DNA of 64,000 bases, from the NCBI RefSeq assembly GCF_003984645.1, contig NZ_RWKI01000021.1, positions 1 to 64,000 of the forward strand, in the 5' to 3' direction. A model generated the notes under the pieces. That model searched no databases. It was not told the origin of the DNA and saw only the letters and a program-made list of their open reading frames with translations. Of the stretch, positions 26,508 to 35,533 are shown piece after piece. Numbering within the stretch: the stretch's first letter is position 1; each line of letters opens with the position of its first letter. Made by a program: the position numbers and the translations under genes. Origin of the DNA: Variovorax sp. MHTC-1 (lineage in GTDB: Bacteria; Pseudomonadota; Gammaproteobacteria; Burkholderiales; Burkholderiaceae_C).

Positions 26508-26539
26508 AAAGGCCGCCGCAAGGCGGCCTTTGTTTTTTT
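26508..26539 (+). terminator. Rho-independent terminator after tctBA
   Basis: AAAGGCCGCC and GGCGGCCTTT form a stem with a GCAA tetraloop, followed by GTTTTTTT. It lies directly after repeat copy 1 and 35 bp before the Bug receptor ATG, so the receptor gene needs its own promoter or read-through. Confidence 0.9.
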
Positions 26540-26573
26540 CCAGTAGGCTTTGCTGGCCTTCAGAATCCAATCC

Positions 26574-27545
26574 ATGAAAAGAATCCACTTTGTTCGCGCA
26601 GCTGCGCTCGTGCTGTGCGCGGCTGTCGTGCCTGCCGCCTTCGCGCAGGCCTATCCCGGCAAGCCCATACGTCTCATCGTGCCCTTCCCGGCCAGCGGCG
26701 CGACGGACCTGTTCGCGCGCACCCTGTCGCAGAAGATGGGCGAGAAGCTCGGCACCACGCTGGTCATCGACAACAAGCCGGGCGCCGGCGGCGCCATCGG
26801 CTCCGATCTCGCGGCCAAGGCGCCGGCCGACGGCTACACGCTCCTGCTTGCCACTACCAGCACGCACGCCATCGGCCCCGCGATCAACGCCAGGCTGCCC
26901 TACGACACGGTGCGCGACTTCACGCCGATCGCCCACGTGGGCGATGCGCCGAGCATCATGCTGGTGCCCAACAGCTCGCCGGCGAAGACGGTGCGCGAAT
27001 GGATAGCGTACGCACAGAAGAACCCCGGCAAGCTCAACTACGCATCGAGCGGCAACGGCACCATCGTGCAGCTCACGGCGGAGCTGTTCAAGTCGCAGGC
27101 CGGCGTGTTCGTCACGCATATCCCGTACAAGGGCACGGCGCTCGCGATCCCCGACCTGATCAGCAGCAAGATCGATGTGCTCTTCGATTCGCTGCCCACC
27201 GGCATGCCGCATGTGCGCGACGGGCGGCTGCGCGCGCTGGGCGTGACGACGCTGAAGCCCAGCCCGCTCGCGCCCGAGCTGCCGGCCATTGCGGAGACGC
27301 TGCCGGGCTTCGAATCGAACACCTGGTTCGGGCTCTATGGCCCCAAGGGCTTGCCGGCGGATATGGCGGCACGCATCAACAAGGCCGCGAATGAAGCGTT
27401 GGCGGATCCCGAGGTGCGCGACAAGCTGTACAAGCTCGGCATCGCGCCGACGACCAGCACGCCGGCGCAGTTCGCAAGCATGGTGGCGCAGGACGCGGCC
27501 AAGTGGAAAAAGATCATCACCGAACGCAAGATCACAGGCGATTGA
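26574..27545 (+). CDS. Tripartite tricarboxylate transporter substrate-binding protein (Bug/TctC family)
   Basis: A 323-residue periplasmic receptor of the Bug family, with a signal peptide of about 24 residues ending AFAQ and the mature start AYPGKPIRLIVPFPASG. The family's GAGGAIGSD and ligand-loop motifs are present. Bug receptors bind diverse carboxylates and amides, for example glutamate, aspartate and nicotinamide. It is followed after 4 bp by a gamma-glutamyltransferase-family gene, which would fit a ligand of the glutamyl type (inference). It may also be the receptor for the upstream TctBA despite the terminator between them. Confidence 0.92.
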   Translation: MKRIHFVRAAALVLCAAVVPAAFAQAYPGKPIRLIVPFPASGATDLFARTLSQKMGEKLGTTLVIDNKPGAGGAIGSDLAAKAPADGYTLLLATTSTHAIGPAINARLPYDTVRDFTPIAHVGDAPSIMLVPNSSPAKTVREWIAYAQKNPGKLNYASSGNGTIVQLTAELFKSQAGVFVTHIPYKGTALAIPDLISSKIDVLFDSLPTGMPHVRDGRLRALGVTTLKPSPLAPELPAIAETLPGFESNTWFGLYGPKGLPADMAARINKAANEALADPEVRDKLYKLGIAPTTSTPAQFASMVAQDAAKWKKIITERKITGD

Positions 27546-27549
27546 CCCC

Positions 27550-29163
27550 ATGAAATTCGACTACGCCAATCCATATCCTTCGATCCGCATCCCCGTCTTC
27601 GCACGCAACGTGGTTTCGACCTCGCATCCGCTCGCCGCGCAGGCCGGGCTGCGCATGCTTCAGCAAGGCGGCAATGCCGCCGATGCGGCCATCGCGACGG
27701 CCGCCGTGATGACCCTGGTCGAACCGGTCAGCAACGGCCTGGGCAGCGACGCTTTCTGCATCCTGTGGGACGGCGAGAAGCTGCACGGGCTCAATGCATC
27801 CGGCACGGCGCCGCAGGCCTGGACGCCCGAGTACTTCCGCCGCAAGTACGGCGCCGATGCGAAGGCACCGCCGCAGCGCGGCATCGACTCGGTCACGGTG
27901 CCGGGCGCCGTCGGCGGCTGGGTCGCGCTGTCCGAGCACTTCGGCAAGCTGCCCTTCGAAGACCTGATGGCACCGGCCATCGAGATTGCCGAGCGCGGCT
28001 ACCTGATGCCGCCGGTGGTGCAGCAGAAGTGGGCCGCGGCCACGCCGATCCTGCAGTCGCAGCCCGGCTTCGCGCAGGCCTTCCTGCCCTGGGGCCGTGC
28101 GCCCGAAGTCGGCGAGCTGTTCCGCTTTGCGGCAGCGGCGCGCGCGCTGAAGGCCATCGCCGCGACCAAGGGCGATGCCTTCTACAGCGGCGAGATCGCC
28201 GAGGCGCTGGAGAAGTTTTCCAACGCCAACGGCGGCAGCCTCAAGGTGCGCGATCTCGCCAACTGGAAGCCCGAGTGGGTGGCGCCGATCTCGCAGGACT
28301 ACCGCGGGCACACGCTGCACGAGATGCCGCCCAACGGCCAAGGCATCGCGGCGCTGATCGCGCTCGGCATCCTGCAGAACTTCGACATGGCGTCGTTTCC
28401 GGTCGACTCTGTCGCTTCGCAGCACCTGCAGATCGAGGCCATGAAGCTCGCTTTCGCCGACACCTACCGCTATGTCTCGGAGCCATCGTCGATGGAGGTG
28501 ACGCCCTTGCAAATGCTCGATGGCGCCTACCTCGCCTCGCGTGCCAAACTCATCGACGTGAACAAGGCGCAGGACTTCAAGGCGGGCAACCCGGTCAAGG
28601 GCGGCACCATCTACCTCACCGCGGCCGACGAGAGCGGCATGATGGTGAGCTTCATCCAGAGCAACTACATGGGCTTCGGTTCCGGCTGCGTCGAGCCGGA
28701 ATTCGGCATCAGCCTGCAGAACCGCGGCCACGGCTTCAGCCTCGACGACAAGAGCCCCAACCTGGTGGCGCCGCGCAAGCGGCCATTCCACACCATCATC
28801 CCGGCCTTCCTCACGAAGGATGGGCAGCCGGTGATGAGCTTCGGCGTGATGGGCGGCAACATGCAGCCGCAGGGTCACATGCAGACGCTGGTGCGCATGC
28901 TGGACTACGGCCAGAACCCGCAGGCGGCCTGCGATGCGCCGCGCTGGCGCTTCAACAACGGTCTCGAGATCAATGTCGAGGCCGCCATGAACCCGGAGAC
29001 GGCGCGTGGTCTCGCGGAGCTCGGCCACAAGGTCGACGTGATCAACGACTCCTACCAGGACTTCGGCGCCGGCCAGTTCATCTGCCGCGCGGGCGATCCG
29101 GCGGTCGAAGGCTACGTGGCCGCAAGCGATCCGCGCCGCGACGGCCTGGCCGCGGGCTATTGA
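27550..29163 (+). CDS. Gamma-glutamyltransferase family protein
   Basis: A 537-residue N-terminal-nucleophile hydrolase of the GGT family. The QQGGNAADAAIA and SNGLGSDAF motifs mark the large-subunit part, and T353 (GGTIY) is the expected autocleavage site and nucleophile. No signal peptide is visible, unlike E. coli GGT, so it is likely cytoplasmic. Members cleave gamma-glutamyl bonds, or act as acylases or cyclic-imide-type amidases. It lies 4 bp after the Bug receptor gene, which suggests that it processes the compound taken up. The precise substrate is unknown. Confidence 0.87.
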   Translation: MKFDYANPYPSIRIPVFARNVVSTSHPLAAQAGLRMLQQGGNAADAAIATAAVMTLVEPVSNGLGSDAFCILWDGEKLHGLNASGTAPQAWTPEYFRRKYGADAKAPPQRGIDSVTVPGAVGGWVALSEHFGKLPFEDLMAPAIEIAERGYLMPPVVQQKWAAATPILQSQPGFAQAFLPWGRAPEVGELFRFAAAARALKAIAATKGDAFYSGEIAEALEKFSNANGGSLKVRDLANWKPEWVAPISQDYRGHTLHEMPPNGQGIAALIALGILQNFDMASFPVDSVASQHLQIEAMKLAFADTYRYVSEPSSMEVTPLQMLDGAYLASRAKLIDVNKAQDFKAGNPVKGGTIYLTAADESGMMVSFIQSNYMGFGSGCVEPEFGISLQNRGHGFSLDDKSPNLVAPRKRPFHTIIPAFLTKDGQPVMSFGVMGGNMQPQGHMQTLVRMLDYGQNPQAACDAPRWRFNNGLEINVEAAMNPETARGLAELGHKVDVINDSYQDFGAGQFICRAGDPAVEGYVAASDPRRDGLAAGY

Positions 29164-29170
29164 TGGCACT

Positions 29171-29261
29171 CCCCCAGGCTCCGCGCACTTCGTGTCGCTT
29201 CTCCAACCCCCTCACCGGGGGCAACACCAGCGGACCGGCAAAGCCGGTTCCGCGGTGTTCC
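29171..29261. repeat. 90-bp dispersed extragenic repeat, copy 2
   Basis: A direct copy of 26410-26499 with three substitutions and one inserted base. It begins 7 bp after the GGT stop and ends 2 bp before the GTG chosen as start of the EamA transporter, so that gene's leader is made of repeat sequence. Confidence 0.85.
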
Positions 29262-29263
29262 CC

Positions 29264-30175
29264 GTGAAGAGCAGCCATTCGGCGGTTCGCGCCAGCATCG
29301 GACCCGGCCTGGCCCTCGCCACAGCCGGCGCGATCGCGTTCAGCGGCAAGGCCATCATCGTCAAGCTGGCCTACCGCTACGGCGTCGACGCGGTCACGCT
29401 CATCATGCTGCGCATGCTGTTCGCGCTGCCGCTGTTCGCGCTCATGGCCTGGTGGGCCGGGCGCGGCAAGCCGGCGCTGACGCGGCGTGACTGGCTCGGC
29501 GTGTTCGGGCTCGGTTTTTCGGGCTACTACCTGTCGAGCTTCCTGGACTTCGCAGGCCTGGCCTACATCACGGCCAGCCTGGAGCGGCTGATCCTGTACC
29601 TCAATCCCACGCTGGTGCTGCTGTTCGGCTGGATCGCCTACCGCCGGCGCATCACGCGCTGGCAGGTGGCGGGCATGGCCGTCAGCTACGCCGGCGTGCT
29701 GCTCGTGTTCGGCCACGAAGTGCAGCTGGGCCAGAGCGCGGCTGCGGCCTGGGGCACGCTGCTGGTGTTCCTGAGCGCGGTGAGCTATGCGGTCTACCTC
29801 GTCGCCAGCGGCGAGTTCGTCAAACGGCTCGGCTCGCTGCGGCTGGTGGGGCTCGCGACCAGCGTGGCCTGCTTGCTGTGCATCGCGCAGTTCGTCTTGC
29901 TGCGGCCGATGAGCGCGGCTCTGCAGGTGGCGCCCGAGGTGGTCTGGCTGTCGGTGCTCAACGCCACGCTGTGCACCGCGCTGCCCGTCCTGGCGGTGAT
30001 GATGGCCATCGAGCGCATCGGCCCCGCGATGGCGGCGCAAACGGGTATGGTCGGGCCGATGTCGACCATCCTGATGGGCGTGCTGATCCTCGGCGAGCCC
30101 TTCACCGCATGGATCGCGGCCGGCACCGCCCTTGTCATCGCCGGCATTTTTGTTTTCACACGAACGGGGCGCTGA
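29264..30175 (+). CDS. EamA/DMT family transporter
   Basis: A 303-residue drug/metabolite-transporter-superfamily protein with two EamA repeats and about ten helices. The likely start is a GTG directly after repeat copy 2 (VKSSHSAVRASIGPG). There is no good Shine-Dalgarno sequence in front, and the only other in-frame start at 29192 lies inside the repeat. Transport of amino acids or metabolites, mostly export, is the family role; substrate unknown. An SDR gene follows after 19 bp. Confidence 0.82.
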   Translation: MKSSHSAVRASIGPGLALATAGAIAFSGKAIIVKLAYRYGVDAVTLIMLRMLFALPLFALMAWWAGRGKPALTRRDWLGVFGLGFSGYYLSSFLDFAGLAYITASLERLILYLNPTLVLLFGWIAYRRRITRWQVAGMAVSYAGVLLVFGHEVQLGQSAAAAWGTLLVFLSAVSYAVYLVASGEFVKRLGSLRLVGLATSVACLLCIAQFVLLRPMSAALQVAPEVVWLSVLNATLCTALPVLAVMMAIERIGPAMAAQTGMVGPMSTILMGVLILGEPFTAWIAAGTALVIAGIFVFTRTGR

Positions 30176-30194
30176 ACGCCCGAAGGAGAGAACC

Positions 30195-30986
30195 ATGGAT
30201 TTTGGAATTGCAGGCAGGACCGCGCTGGTGTGCGGCGCAAGCAAGGGCCTCGGCTACGGCTGCGCGGAAGCGCTGGTGCGCGAGGGCGTGAACGTTGTGA
30301 TCGTCGCGCGCGGCGCCGAGGCGCTGGAGGCTGCCGCGAAGAAACTGCAGGCGATTACCGGCGGTGCGACGCCTTTCGTCAAGCACGTGGCGGCCGACAT
30401 CACCACCTCGGAAGGCCGCGCCGCCGTGTTCGCGCTGCAGCAGGACTTCGACATCGTGGTCACCAACGCCGGCGGCCCGCCGCCCGGCGATTTCCGCGAT
30501 TGGGATCGCGAGGCCTGGATCAAGGCGGTCGATGCCAACATGCTGACGCCGATCGAACTGATCAAGGCCACGGTCGACGGCATGGCCGCGCGCGGCTTCG
30601 GCCGCATCGTCAACATCACCTCGAGCTCGGTGAAGGCGCCGATCGACATCCTCGGCCTTTCCAACGGCGCGCGCAGCGGCCTCACCGGCTTCGTCGCCGG
30701 CGTCGCGCGCACTCCGGTCGCGGCGAAGGGCGTGACCATCAACAACCTGCTGCCGGGCTCCTTCGACACCGACCGCCTCAAGGGCACCATGGCCGGCGCG
30801 GCGAAGAAATCCGGCCAGGATGTCGAAGCGGTCATGGAGAGCCGCAAGAAGAACATCCCGGCCCGGCGCTTCGGCACGCCGGAGGAGTTCGGCGCCATCT
30901 GCGCCTTCTTGTGCAGCGTGCAGGCGGGGTATGTGACGGGGCAGAACGTGCTGGCGGACGGCGGTGCCTATCCGGGCACCTACTAG
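30195..30986 (+). CDS. Atypical SDR family protein lacking the YxxxK pair
   Basis: A 263-residue SDR. The cofactor motif GASKGLG is at residues 14-20 and NAGG at 91-94, and S143-S145 sit where the catalytic serine belongs. The Tyr-x-x-x-Lys pair is missing: the corresponding stretch reads LGLSNGARSG (153-162). The C-terminus (TGQNVLADGGAYPGTY) is typical. It may bind NAD(P) without classical reductase chemistry or use other residues. A GGAG ribosome site precedes the ATG. Convergent with the following EamA gene. Confidence 0.85.
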   Translation: MDFGIAGRTALVCGASKGLGYGCAEALVREGVNVVIVARGAEALEAAAKKLQAITGGATPFVKHVAADITTSEGRAAVFALQQDFDIVVTNAGGPPPGDFRDWDREAWIKAVDANMLTPIELIKATVDGMAARGFGRIVNITSSSVKAPIDILGLSNGARSGLTGFVAGVARTPVAAKGVTINNLLPGSFDTDRLKGTMAGAAKKSGQDVEAVMESRKKNIPARRFGTPEEFGAICAFLCSVQAGYVTGQNVLADGGAYPGTY

Positions 30987-31002
30987 GGCCTCTCGACAAG
31001 CT

Positions 31003-31902
31003 CTAGCGCCGCGAAGAAACCCAGATCCCACCCACGATCAGCACAAAGGCGACGCCGTGGTACCAGTGCGGCGTCTCCTTCAGGAATGCCGCTGACATCA
31101 GCGCGGCGAACAGCGGCGTGAGATTGGTGAAGAACCCGGCCACCTGCGGCCCGGCACGCTGCACGCCTGCGCCCCAGCAGCGGTAGGCGACGATGGCCGG
31201 CCCGATGACGATGAAGGCCAGCGCGGCGGCCAGGAGCCAACCCCCGCCGATGTACGCGTCGCCGAGCGCCCACTCGCCGGCCGCGAAGGCGCCCGACCAC
31301 GCGGCGCCGAAAACCAGCTGCGCCATGAGGAACGCCGACCAGTCCTGGCGCACCGCCGCGGGTTCGTGGGTGCGCGCCAGCATCCAGCTGTAGAACGCCC
31401 ACGCGATCGTCGCCAGCATCATGTAGAGATCGCCCGGCACCAGCCGCAGCGCGAGCAGCTCGCTCCACCGGCCTCGGCTGAGGACCAGCAGCACGCCGAG
31501 CATCGAGAGCGCGGCGCCGGCGAGGTCACGCGACTTCACCCGGGCGCCGAAGAACAGCGTGCCGGTCGCGAGCATCCACAGCGGCATGCTGGAGCCGACC
31601 AGCGTGACGTTGATCGGCGTCGAGGTCTGCAGCGCCAGGTACTGGAATGCGTTGTAGCAGCCGTTGCCGAGCAGGCCAAGAATGGCGAAGCGCTTCCAGT
31701 GCGCCCACAGCGGACTCCCGCGACGCAGCACGGCGGCCGCGATCGGCAGCAGCAGCACGAACGCGAGCAGCCAGCGGACGAAGTTCAGCGTCATCGGCGA
31801 CACCATTTCGCGTACCAGGCGGCCGACCACCGCATTGCCGGCCCACAGCAGCGGTGGCACCGTGAGAAGAAGGGCGGTGCCCGGGGTAAGACGCTGCTGC
31901 AT
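31003..31902 (-). CDS. EamA/DMT family transporter
   Basis: A 299-residue ten-helix transporter with two EamA domains; PPLLWAGNAVVGRL at the N-terminus and the conserved ...FFTNLTPLFAALMSAAFLKE segment near the C-terminus are hallmarks. The start at MQQRLTPG is followed at once by the first helix; a 42-residue upstream extension into the quinone reductase promoter region was rejected. Divergent from the quinone oxidoreductase. Substrate unknown; unrelated in sequence detail to the EamA gene at 29264. Confidence 0.88.
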   Translation of the reverse strand: MQQRLTPGTALLLTVPPLLWAGNAVVGRLVREMVSPMTLNFVRWLLAFVLLLPIAAAVLRRGSPLWAHWKRFAILGLLGNGCYNAFQYLALQTSTPINVTLVGSSMPLWMLATGTLFFGARVKSRDLAGAALSMLGVLLVLSRGRWSELLALRLVPGDLYMMLATIAWAFYSWMLARTHEPAAVRQDWSAFLMAQLVFGAAWSGAFAAGEWALGDAYIGGGWLLAAALAFIVIGPAIVAYRCWGAGVQRAGPQVAGFFTNLTPLFAALMSAAFLKETPHWYHGVAFVLIVGGIWVSSRR

Positions 31903-32030
31903 GGGTCCCGGACTGTACCGGCTCGGCAGCTGCATTTCAGGGCGCGGGCTATTAGTCGGCAGTCCGTGGCAGCATAGGCACCTCGTTTTCATCAACCCCA
32001 ATGCACTGTCAGCACGAGGAGCCATCACCC

Positions 32031-33014
32031 ATGAGCAAAGCCGTCCGCATCGACCGCACCGGCGGTCCCGAGGAACTGAAGATCGTCGACGTCGAGGTCG
32101 GCGAGCCCGGCCCCGGAGAGATCCGCATCCGCCACCACGCCGTGGGCCTCAACTTCATCGACACCTACCAGCGCAGCGGCCTCTACCCCTTCGCGATGCC
32201 GCTGCAGCTCGGCATGGAAGCCGCGGGCGTGGTCGAGGCGGTGGGCGAGGGCGTCACGCACCTGAAGCCCGGCGACCGTGCCGCCTATGCGAGCCAGCCG
32301 CCGGGCGCCTACAGCGAGCTGCGCGTGATGCCGGCCAAGTGCGTGTGCAAGCTGCCGGATGCGATCTCCTTCGAGACCGGCGCCGCGATGATGCTCAAGG
32401 GCCTGACGGCGCAGTACCTGCTCAAGAAGACGCTGCCGGTCGAAGGGCTGCAGCCGGGCGACTTCCTCGTCTTCCACGCGGCCGCGGGCGGCGTGGGCCT
32501 GATCGCCTGCCAATGGGCCAAGGCGCTGGGCTTGCAGCTGATCGGCACCGCCGGCACCGATGCCAAGTGCAAGCTGGCGCTTGCGAACGGCGCCGCGCAC
32601 GCGATCAACTACAGCACCGAGAACTTCGCAGAGCGCGTCAAGGAGATCACGGGCGGCAAGGGCGTGAAGGTGGTCTACGACTCGGTCGGCAAGGACACCT
32701 TCGAGGGCTCGCTCGCCTGCCTGCGCCCCTTCGGCCTGCTTGCCATCTTCGGCAACGGCTCGGGGCCGGTGCCGCCGGTCAACCTCGGCACGCTGGCCTC
32801 CAAAGGCTCGCTCTATGTGACGCGGCCGACGCTCTTCACCCACATCGCGACGCGCGAGAGCACGCAGGCGATGGCCGACGACCTGTTCGCGGCGGTGACG
32901 AGCGGCGCAGTGAAGATCCCGATCGACCAGCGCTACGCGTTGGCCGATGTGCAGCAGGCGCATCGCGATCTCGAGGCGCGCAAGACCACCGGGTGCACGA
33001 TCCTGACCCTCTGA
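32031..33014 (+). CDS. NADPH:quinone oxidoreductase (zeta-crystallin type)
   Basis: A 327-residue medium-chain reductase of the QorA/zeta-crystallin class. It has the N-terminal GroES-like domain (GLNFIDTYQRSGLYP, residues 39-53), the NADPH motif AAAGGVGLIACQ (about 146-157) and no zinc-binding cysteines, as expected for quinone reductases. It reduces quinones by one or two electrons with NADPH. Start at MSKAVRID; ends 3 bp before the stop of the convergent Na/Pi transporter gene. Confidence 0.9.
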   Translation: MSKAVRIDRTGGPEELKIVDVEVGEPGPGEIRIRHHAVGLNFIDTYQRSGLYPFAMPLQLGMEAAGVVEAVGEGVTHLKPGDRAAYASQPPGAYSELRVMPAKCVCKLPDAISFETGAAMMLKGLTAQYLLKKTLPVEGLQPGDFLVFHAAAGGVGLIACQWAKALGLQLIGTAGTDAKCKLALANGAAHAINYSTENFAERVKEITGGKGVKVVYDSVGKDTFEGSLACLRPFGLLAIFGNGSGPVPPVNLGTLASKGSLYVTRPTLFTHIATRESTQAMADDLFAAVTSGAVKIPIDQRYALADVQQAHRDLEARKTTGCTILTL

Positions 33015-33017
33015 TAT

Positions 33018-34676
33018 TTATTCGAGCGCGGTGAGGCGCGACTCGCGCAATCGGCTCGGCGCCAGCGCGCCGGCCGAATCGAGGATCGGGTAGGCGATCG
33101 AGCAGATGTGCGAGTTGATGCGCTTCAAGTCGCTGATCAGGTCGATGTGCAGCGAGCTGGTTTCGATGCTCGACGCGGTCTGGTCCGAGAGCCGCCCCAG
33201 ATGCGTGGTCGCGTACGCGCGCTCGAGGTCGCGGAAGCGCGCCTTCTCTTCGAGCAGCTTCTGGGCGTCGCGCACGCTGCCGTTCAGGAACACGCTCATG
33301 CTGAGCCGCAGGTTCGCGACCAGCCGCTCGTGCAGCTCCACGATCTCGCGCGTGCCGGCATCCGAGAAATTGCGCTGCTTCTTGATCTTCTTGTCCTCGA
33401 TGTCGATCACCACGCGCTCGATGATGTCGCCGATCTGCTCCATGTTGATGGTGAAGCTGATGATGTCGGTCCAGCGCCGGCTCTCCTCGTCGCCCAGCGC
33501 CTCCCGCGAGATCTTGGTCAGGTAGTACTTGATGGCCGAGTACAGCTCGTCGACGGTGTCGTCGAGCTTGCGCAGCTCGGCGGCCAGGCGCAGGTCGTTG
33601 TCGCGGATCACCTTGAGCATGCCGATCAGCATGGTCTCGACGATGTCGGCTTGGTGCAGCGCCTCGCGCGCTGCATTGGAGATGGCGAGCGAAGGCGTGG
33701 ACAACGCCGAGGGGTCGAGGTGGTGCGGCCGCTGCATGGCCGTGGGCTCGGCCACCACGGGCAAGAGCCGCGTCACCAGCTTCGCGACCCCGTCCGTGAG
33801 CCCGATGAAACCGATGCTGACGACCACGTTGAAAGCGAGGTGGAAAAGCACCACCAGCTGCGTCGCATCGCCGATGTAGGGCTTGGCCTCGCGCAGGTAC
33901 AGGCCGACGAAGGGCGTCGCGATCGCCACGCCGAGCAGCTTGAAGACCAAGTTGCCGACCGTGACCTGCCGCACCGGGGCGGCCGCCTTCGCGGTGGTCA
34001 ATACCGCGAGCAGACCGCTGCCGAGGTTGGCGCCCAGCACCAGGCCGAGCGCGACGTCGAGCGGCACCACGTTCGAGCTGGCCATCGCCGCGACCAGCAG
34101 CACCACCGCCAGGCTGGAATAGGCGGCGATCGCGAGCGCGGCGCCAATGGTGATCTCGAGCAGCACGTCGCTGCTGAGCGAGGCCAGCAAGGCCAGCACC
34201 GGCGGCGAGGAGAACAGCGGCCCCGTGGCTTCCACCACCAGCTGCAGTGCCAGCAGCATGAGGCCGAGGCCGATCAGCACGCGCCCGATGCGCCCCGCCG
34301 CAGTCGAGGCCCGCGTGATGAAGAGCACCACGCCGACGAAGATGAAGAGCGGCGACAGCCACGACAGATCGGCCGAGAACAGGACCGACATCAGCGCCGT
34401 GCCCACATCGGCGCCGCGCATCACCGCCAGCGCGGCCGGCAGCGCGACCAGGCCCTGCCCGACGAAGGAGGAAGTCATCAGCGAGGTGGCGGTGCTCGAC
34501 TGCACCAGCGCCGTCACGCCGATGCCCGAGAGGGCCGCGGTGAAGCGATTGCGCATGCTGTGCACCAGGATCTTGCGCAGATTGGCGCCGAAGACGCGCA
34601 GCACGCCGGTGCGAACGAGATGGGTACCCCATACCAGCAGCGCCACGGCTGCCAGCAGATTCAACAGATGCTTCAT
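33018..34676 (-). CDS. Na/Pi cotransporter family protein with PhoU-like domain (YjbB-like)
   Basis: A 552-residue protein. The N-terminal ~300 residues hold the two Na_Pi_cotrans repeats (QSSTATSLMTSSFVGQG and GANLGSGLLAVLTT, with the QSS/GxNxG signatures). The C-terminal ~200 residues are a PhoU-like helical domain. E. coli YjbB of this type exports phosphate when internal levels are high. It lies 35 bp after the GpdQ-like phosphodiesterase on the same strand and may end that operon. No clear Shine-Dalgarno; TATAGT 11 bp before the ATG could mean a separate near-leaderless transcript. Confidence 0.88.
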   Translation of the reverse strand: MKHLLNLLAAVALLVWGTHLVRTGVLRVFGANLRKILVHSMRNRFTAALSGIGVTALVQSSTATSLMTSSFVGQGLVALPAALAVMRGADVGTALMSVLFSADLSWLSPLFIFVGVVLFITRASTAAGRIGRVLIGLGLMLLALQLVVEATGPLFSSPPVLALLASLSSDVLLEITIGAALAIAAYSSLAVVLLVAAMASSNVVPLDVALGLVLGANLGSGLLAVLTTAKAAAPVRQVTVGNLVFKLLGVAIATPFVGLYLREAKPYIGDATQLVVLFHLAFNVVVSIGFIGLTDGVAKLVTRLLPVVAEPTAMQRPHHLDPSALSTPSLAISNAAREALHQADIVETMLIGMLKVIRDNDLRLAAELRKLDDTVDELYSAIKYYLTKISREALGDEESRRWTDIISFTINMEQIGDIIERVVIDIEDKKIKKQRNFSDAGTREIVELHERLVANLRLSMSVFLNGSVRDAQKLLEEKARFRDLERAYATTHLGRLSDQTASSIETSSLHIDLISDLKRINSHICSIAYPILDSAGALAPSRLRESRLTALE

Positions 34677-34711
34677 GGAAGCGGAGGACTATACGCCGCG
34701 CCCGCGCCGCT

Positions 34712-35533
34712 TCAGTCGATCAGCGCCCCGTGGTCGTGGAACGGGTAGGGGCCCTCGAAGCTGCCGCTCGGCACGAGGTGGGTCACCAGGCGCTCGCCGG
34801 CCCAGGCATGGACGCGAAAGCCCGGCGGCTCCAGCATCCAGGCCGAGGGCGCGTCCGGCGCCAGGTCGAGTGCGACCTGGTGCGCCGGGGACGGCGCGGT
34901 GGAGGCGATGCTGCCGCCGAAGCGCACGTCGATGGCGCGATGCAGGTGGCCGCAGATGATGCGCTCGACATTGGGATGCCGCGCGATCAGGGCTTCGAGG
35001 GCTTCGCTGCCTTCCAGCAGCCCGATCTCGTCCATGTGGCCGATCAGGGTCTCGAAGGGCGGATGGTGCATCGCGACCACCACGGGCTCGCCGCGGTAGC
35101 GCGCGAGCTGCGCTTCGAGCCACTCGAGCCGCTGTTCGCAGAGGGTGCCGTGGCTGTGGCCGGGCACGCAGGTATCGAGCGCGAGCAGGCGCAGCTCGCC
35201 GACCTTCACGGCGTATTGGACGAAGCCTTCGCTGCCCAGGTAGCCATGCGCGGGAAAGCTGCGGCGCAGCTGGTCCCGGTCGTCGTGGTTGCCGGGCATC
35301 AGGTAGACCGGCATCGGAAGCGGCGCCAGCAGTTCTTCGAGATGCGCGTATTCGGCCGCGCGGCCGAAGTCGCTCAGGTCGCCGGTGATCACCACCGCGT
35401 CGGGCCGTTGCTTCAGATGCAGGACGGATTGCACCGCGCGCTGCAGGTAAGGCGCCGTGTCGAGCCGGCCGTAGGCGAGGCGGCCCTGTTCGCGAATGTG
35501 CAGGTCGCTCAGTTGAACGAGAAAGGTGGTCAT
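34712..35533 (-). CDS. GpdQ/CpdA-like metallophosphodiesterase
   Basis: A 273-residue class III calcineurin-type phosphodiesterase. The full dinuclear metal set is present: D10, H12, D52, N82, H156, H196 and H198, in QLSDLH, GDLSD, GNHDD, MHHPP and GHLHR. Length and spacing closely match GpdQ of Klebsiella aerogenes, which hydrolyses glycerophosphodiesters; CpdA (cAMP phosphodiesterase) is the main alternative. Its start overlaps the ABC ATPase stop by 4 bp (ATGA), tying it to the uptake operon. No signal peptide, so it acts in the cytoplasm on imported substrate. Confidence 0.85.
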   Translation of the reverse strand: MTTFLVQLSDLHIREQGRLAYGRLDTAPYLQRAVQSVLHLKQRPDAVVITGDLSDFGRAAEYAHLEELLAPLPMPVYLMPGNHDDRDQLRRSFPAHGYLGSEGFVQYAVKVGELRLLALDTCVPGHSHGTLCEQRLEWLEAQLARYRGEPVVVAMHHPPFETLIGHMDEIGLLEGSEALEALIARHPNVERIICGHLHRAIDVRFGGSIASTAPSPAHQVALDLAPDAPSAWMLEPPGFRVHAWAGERLVTHLVPSGSFEGPYPFHDHGALID

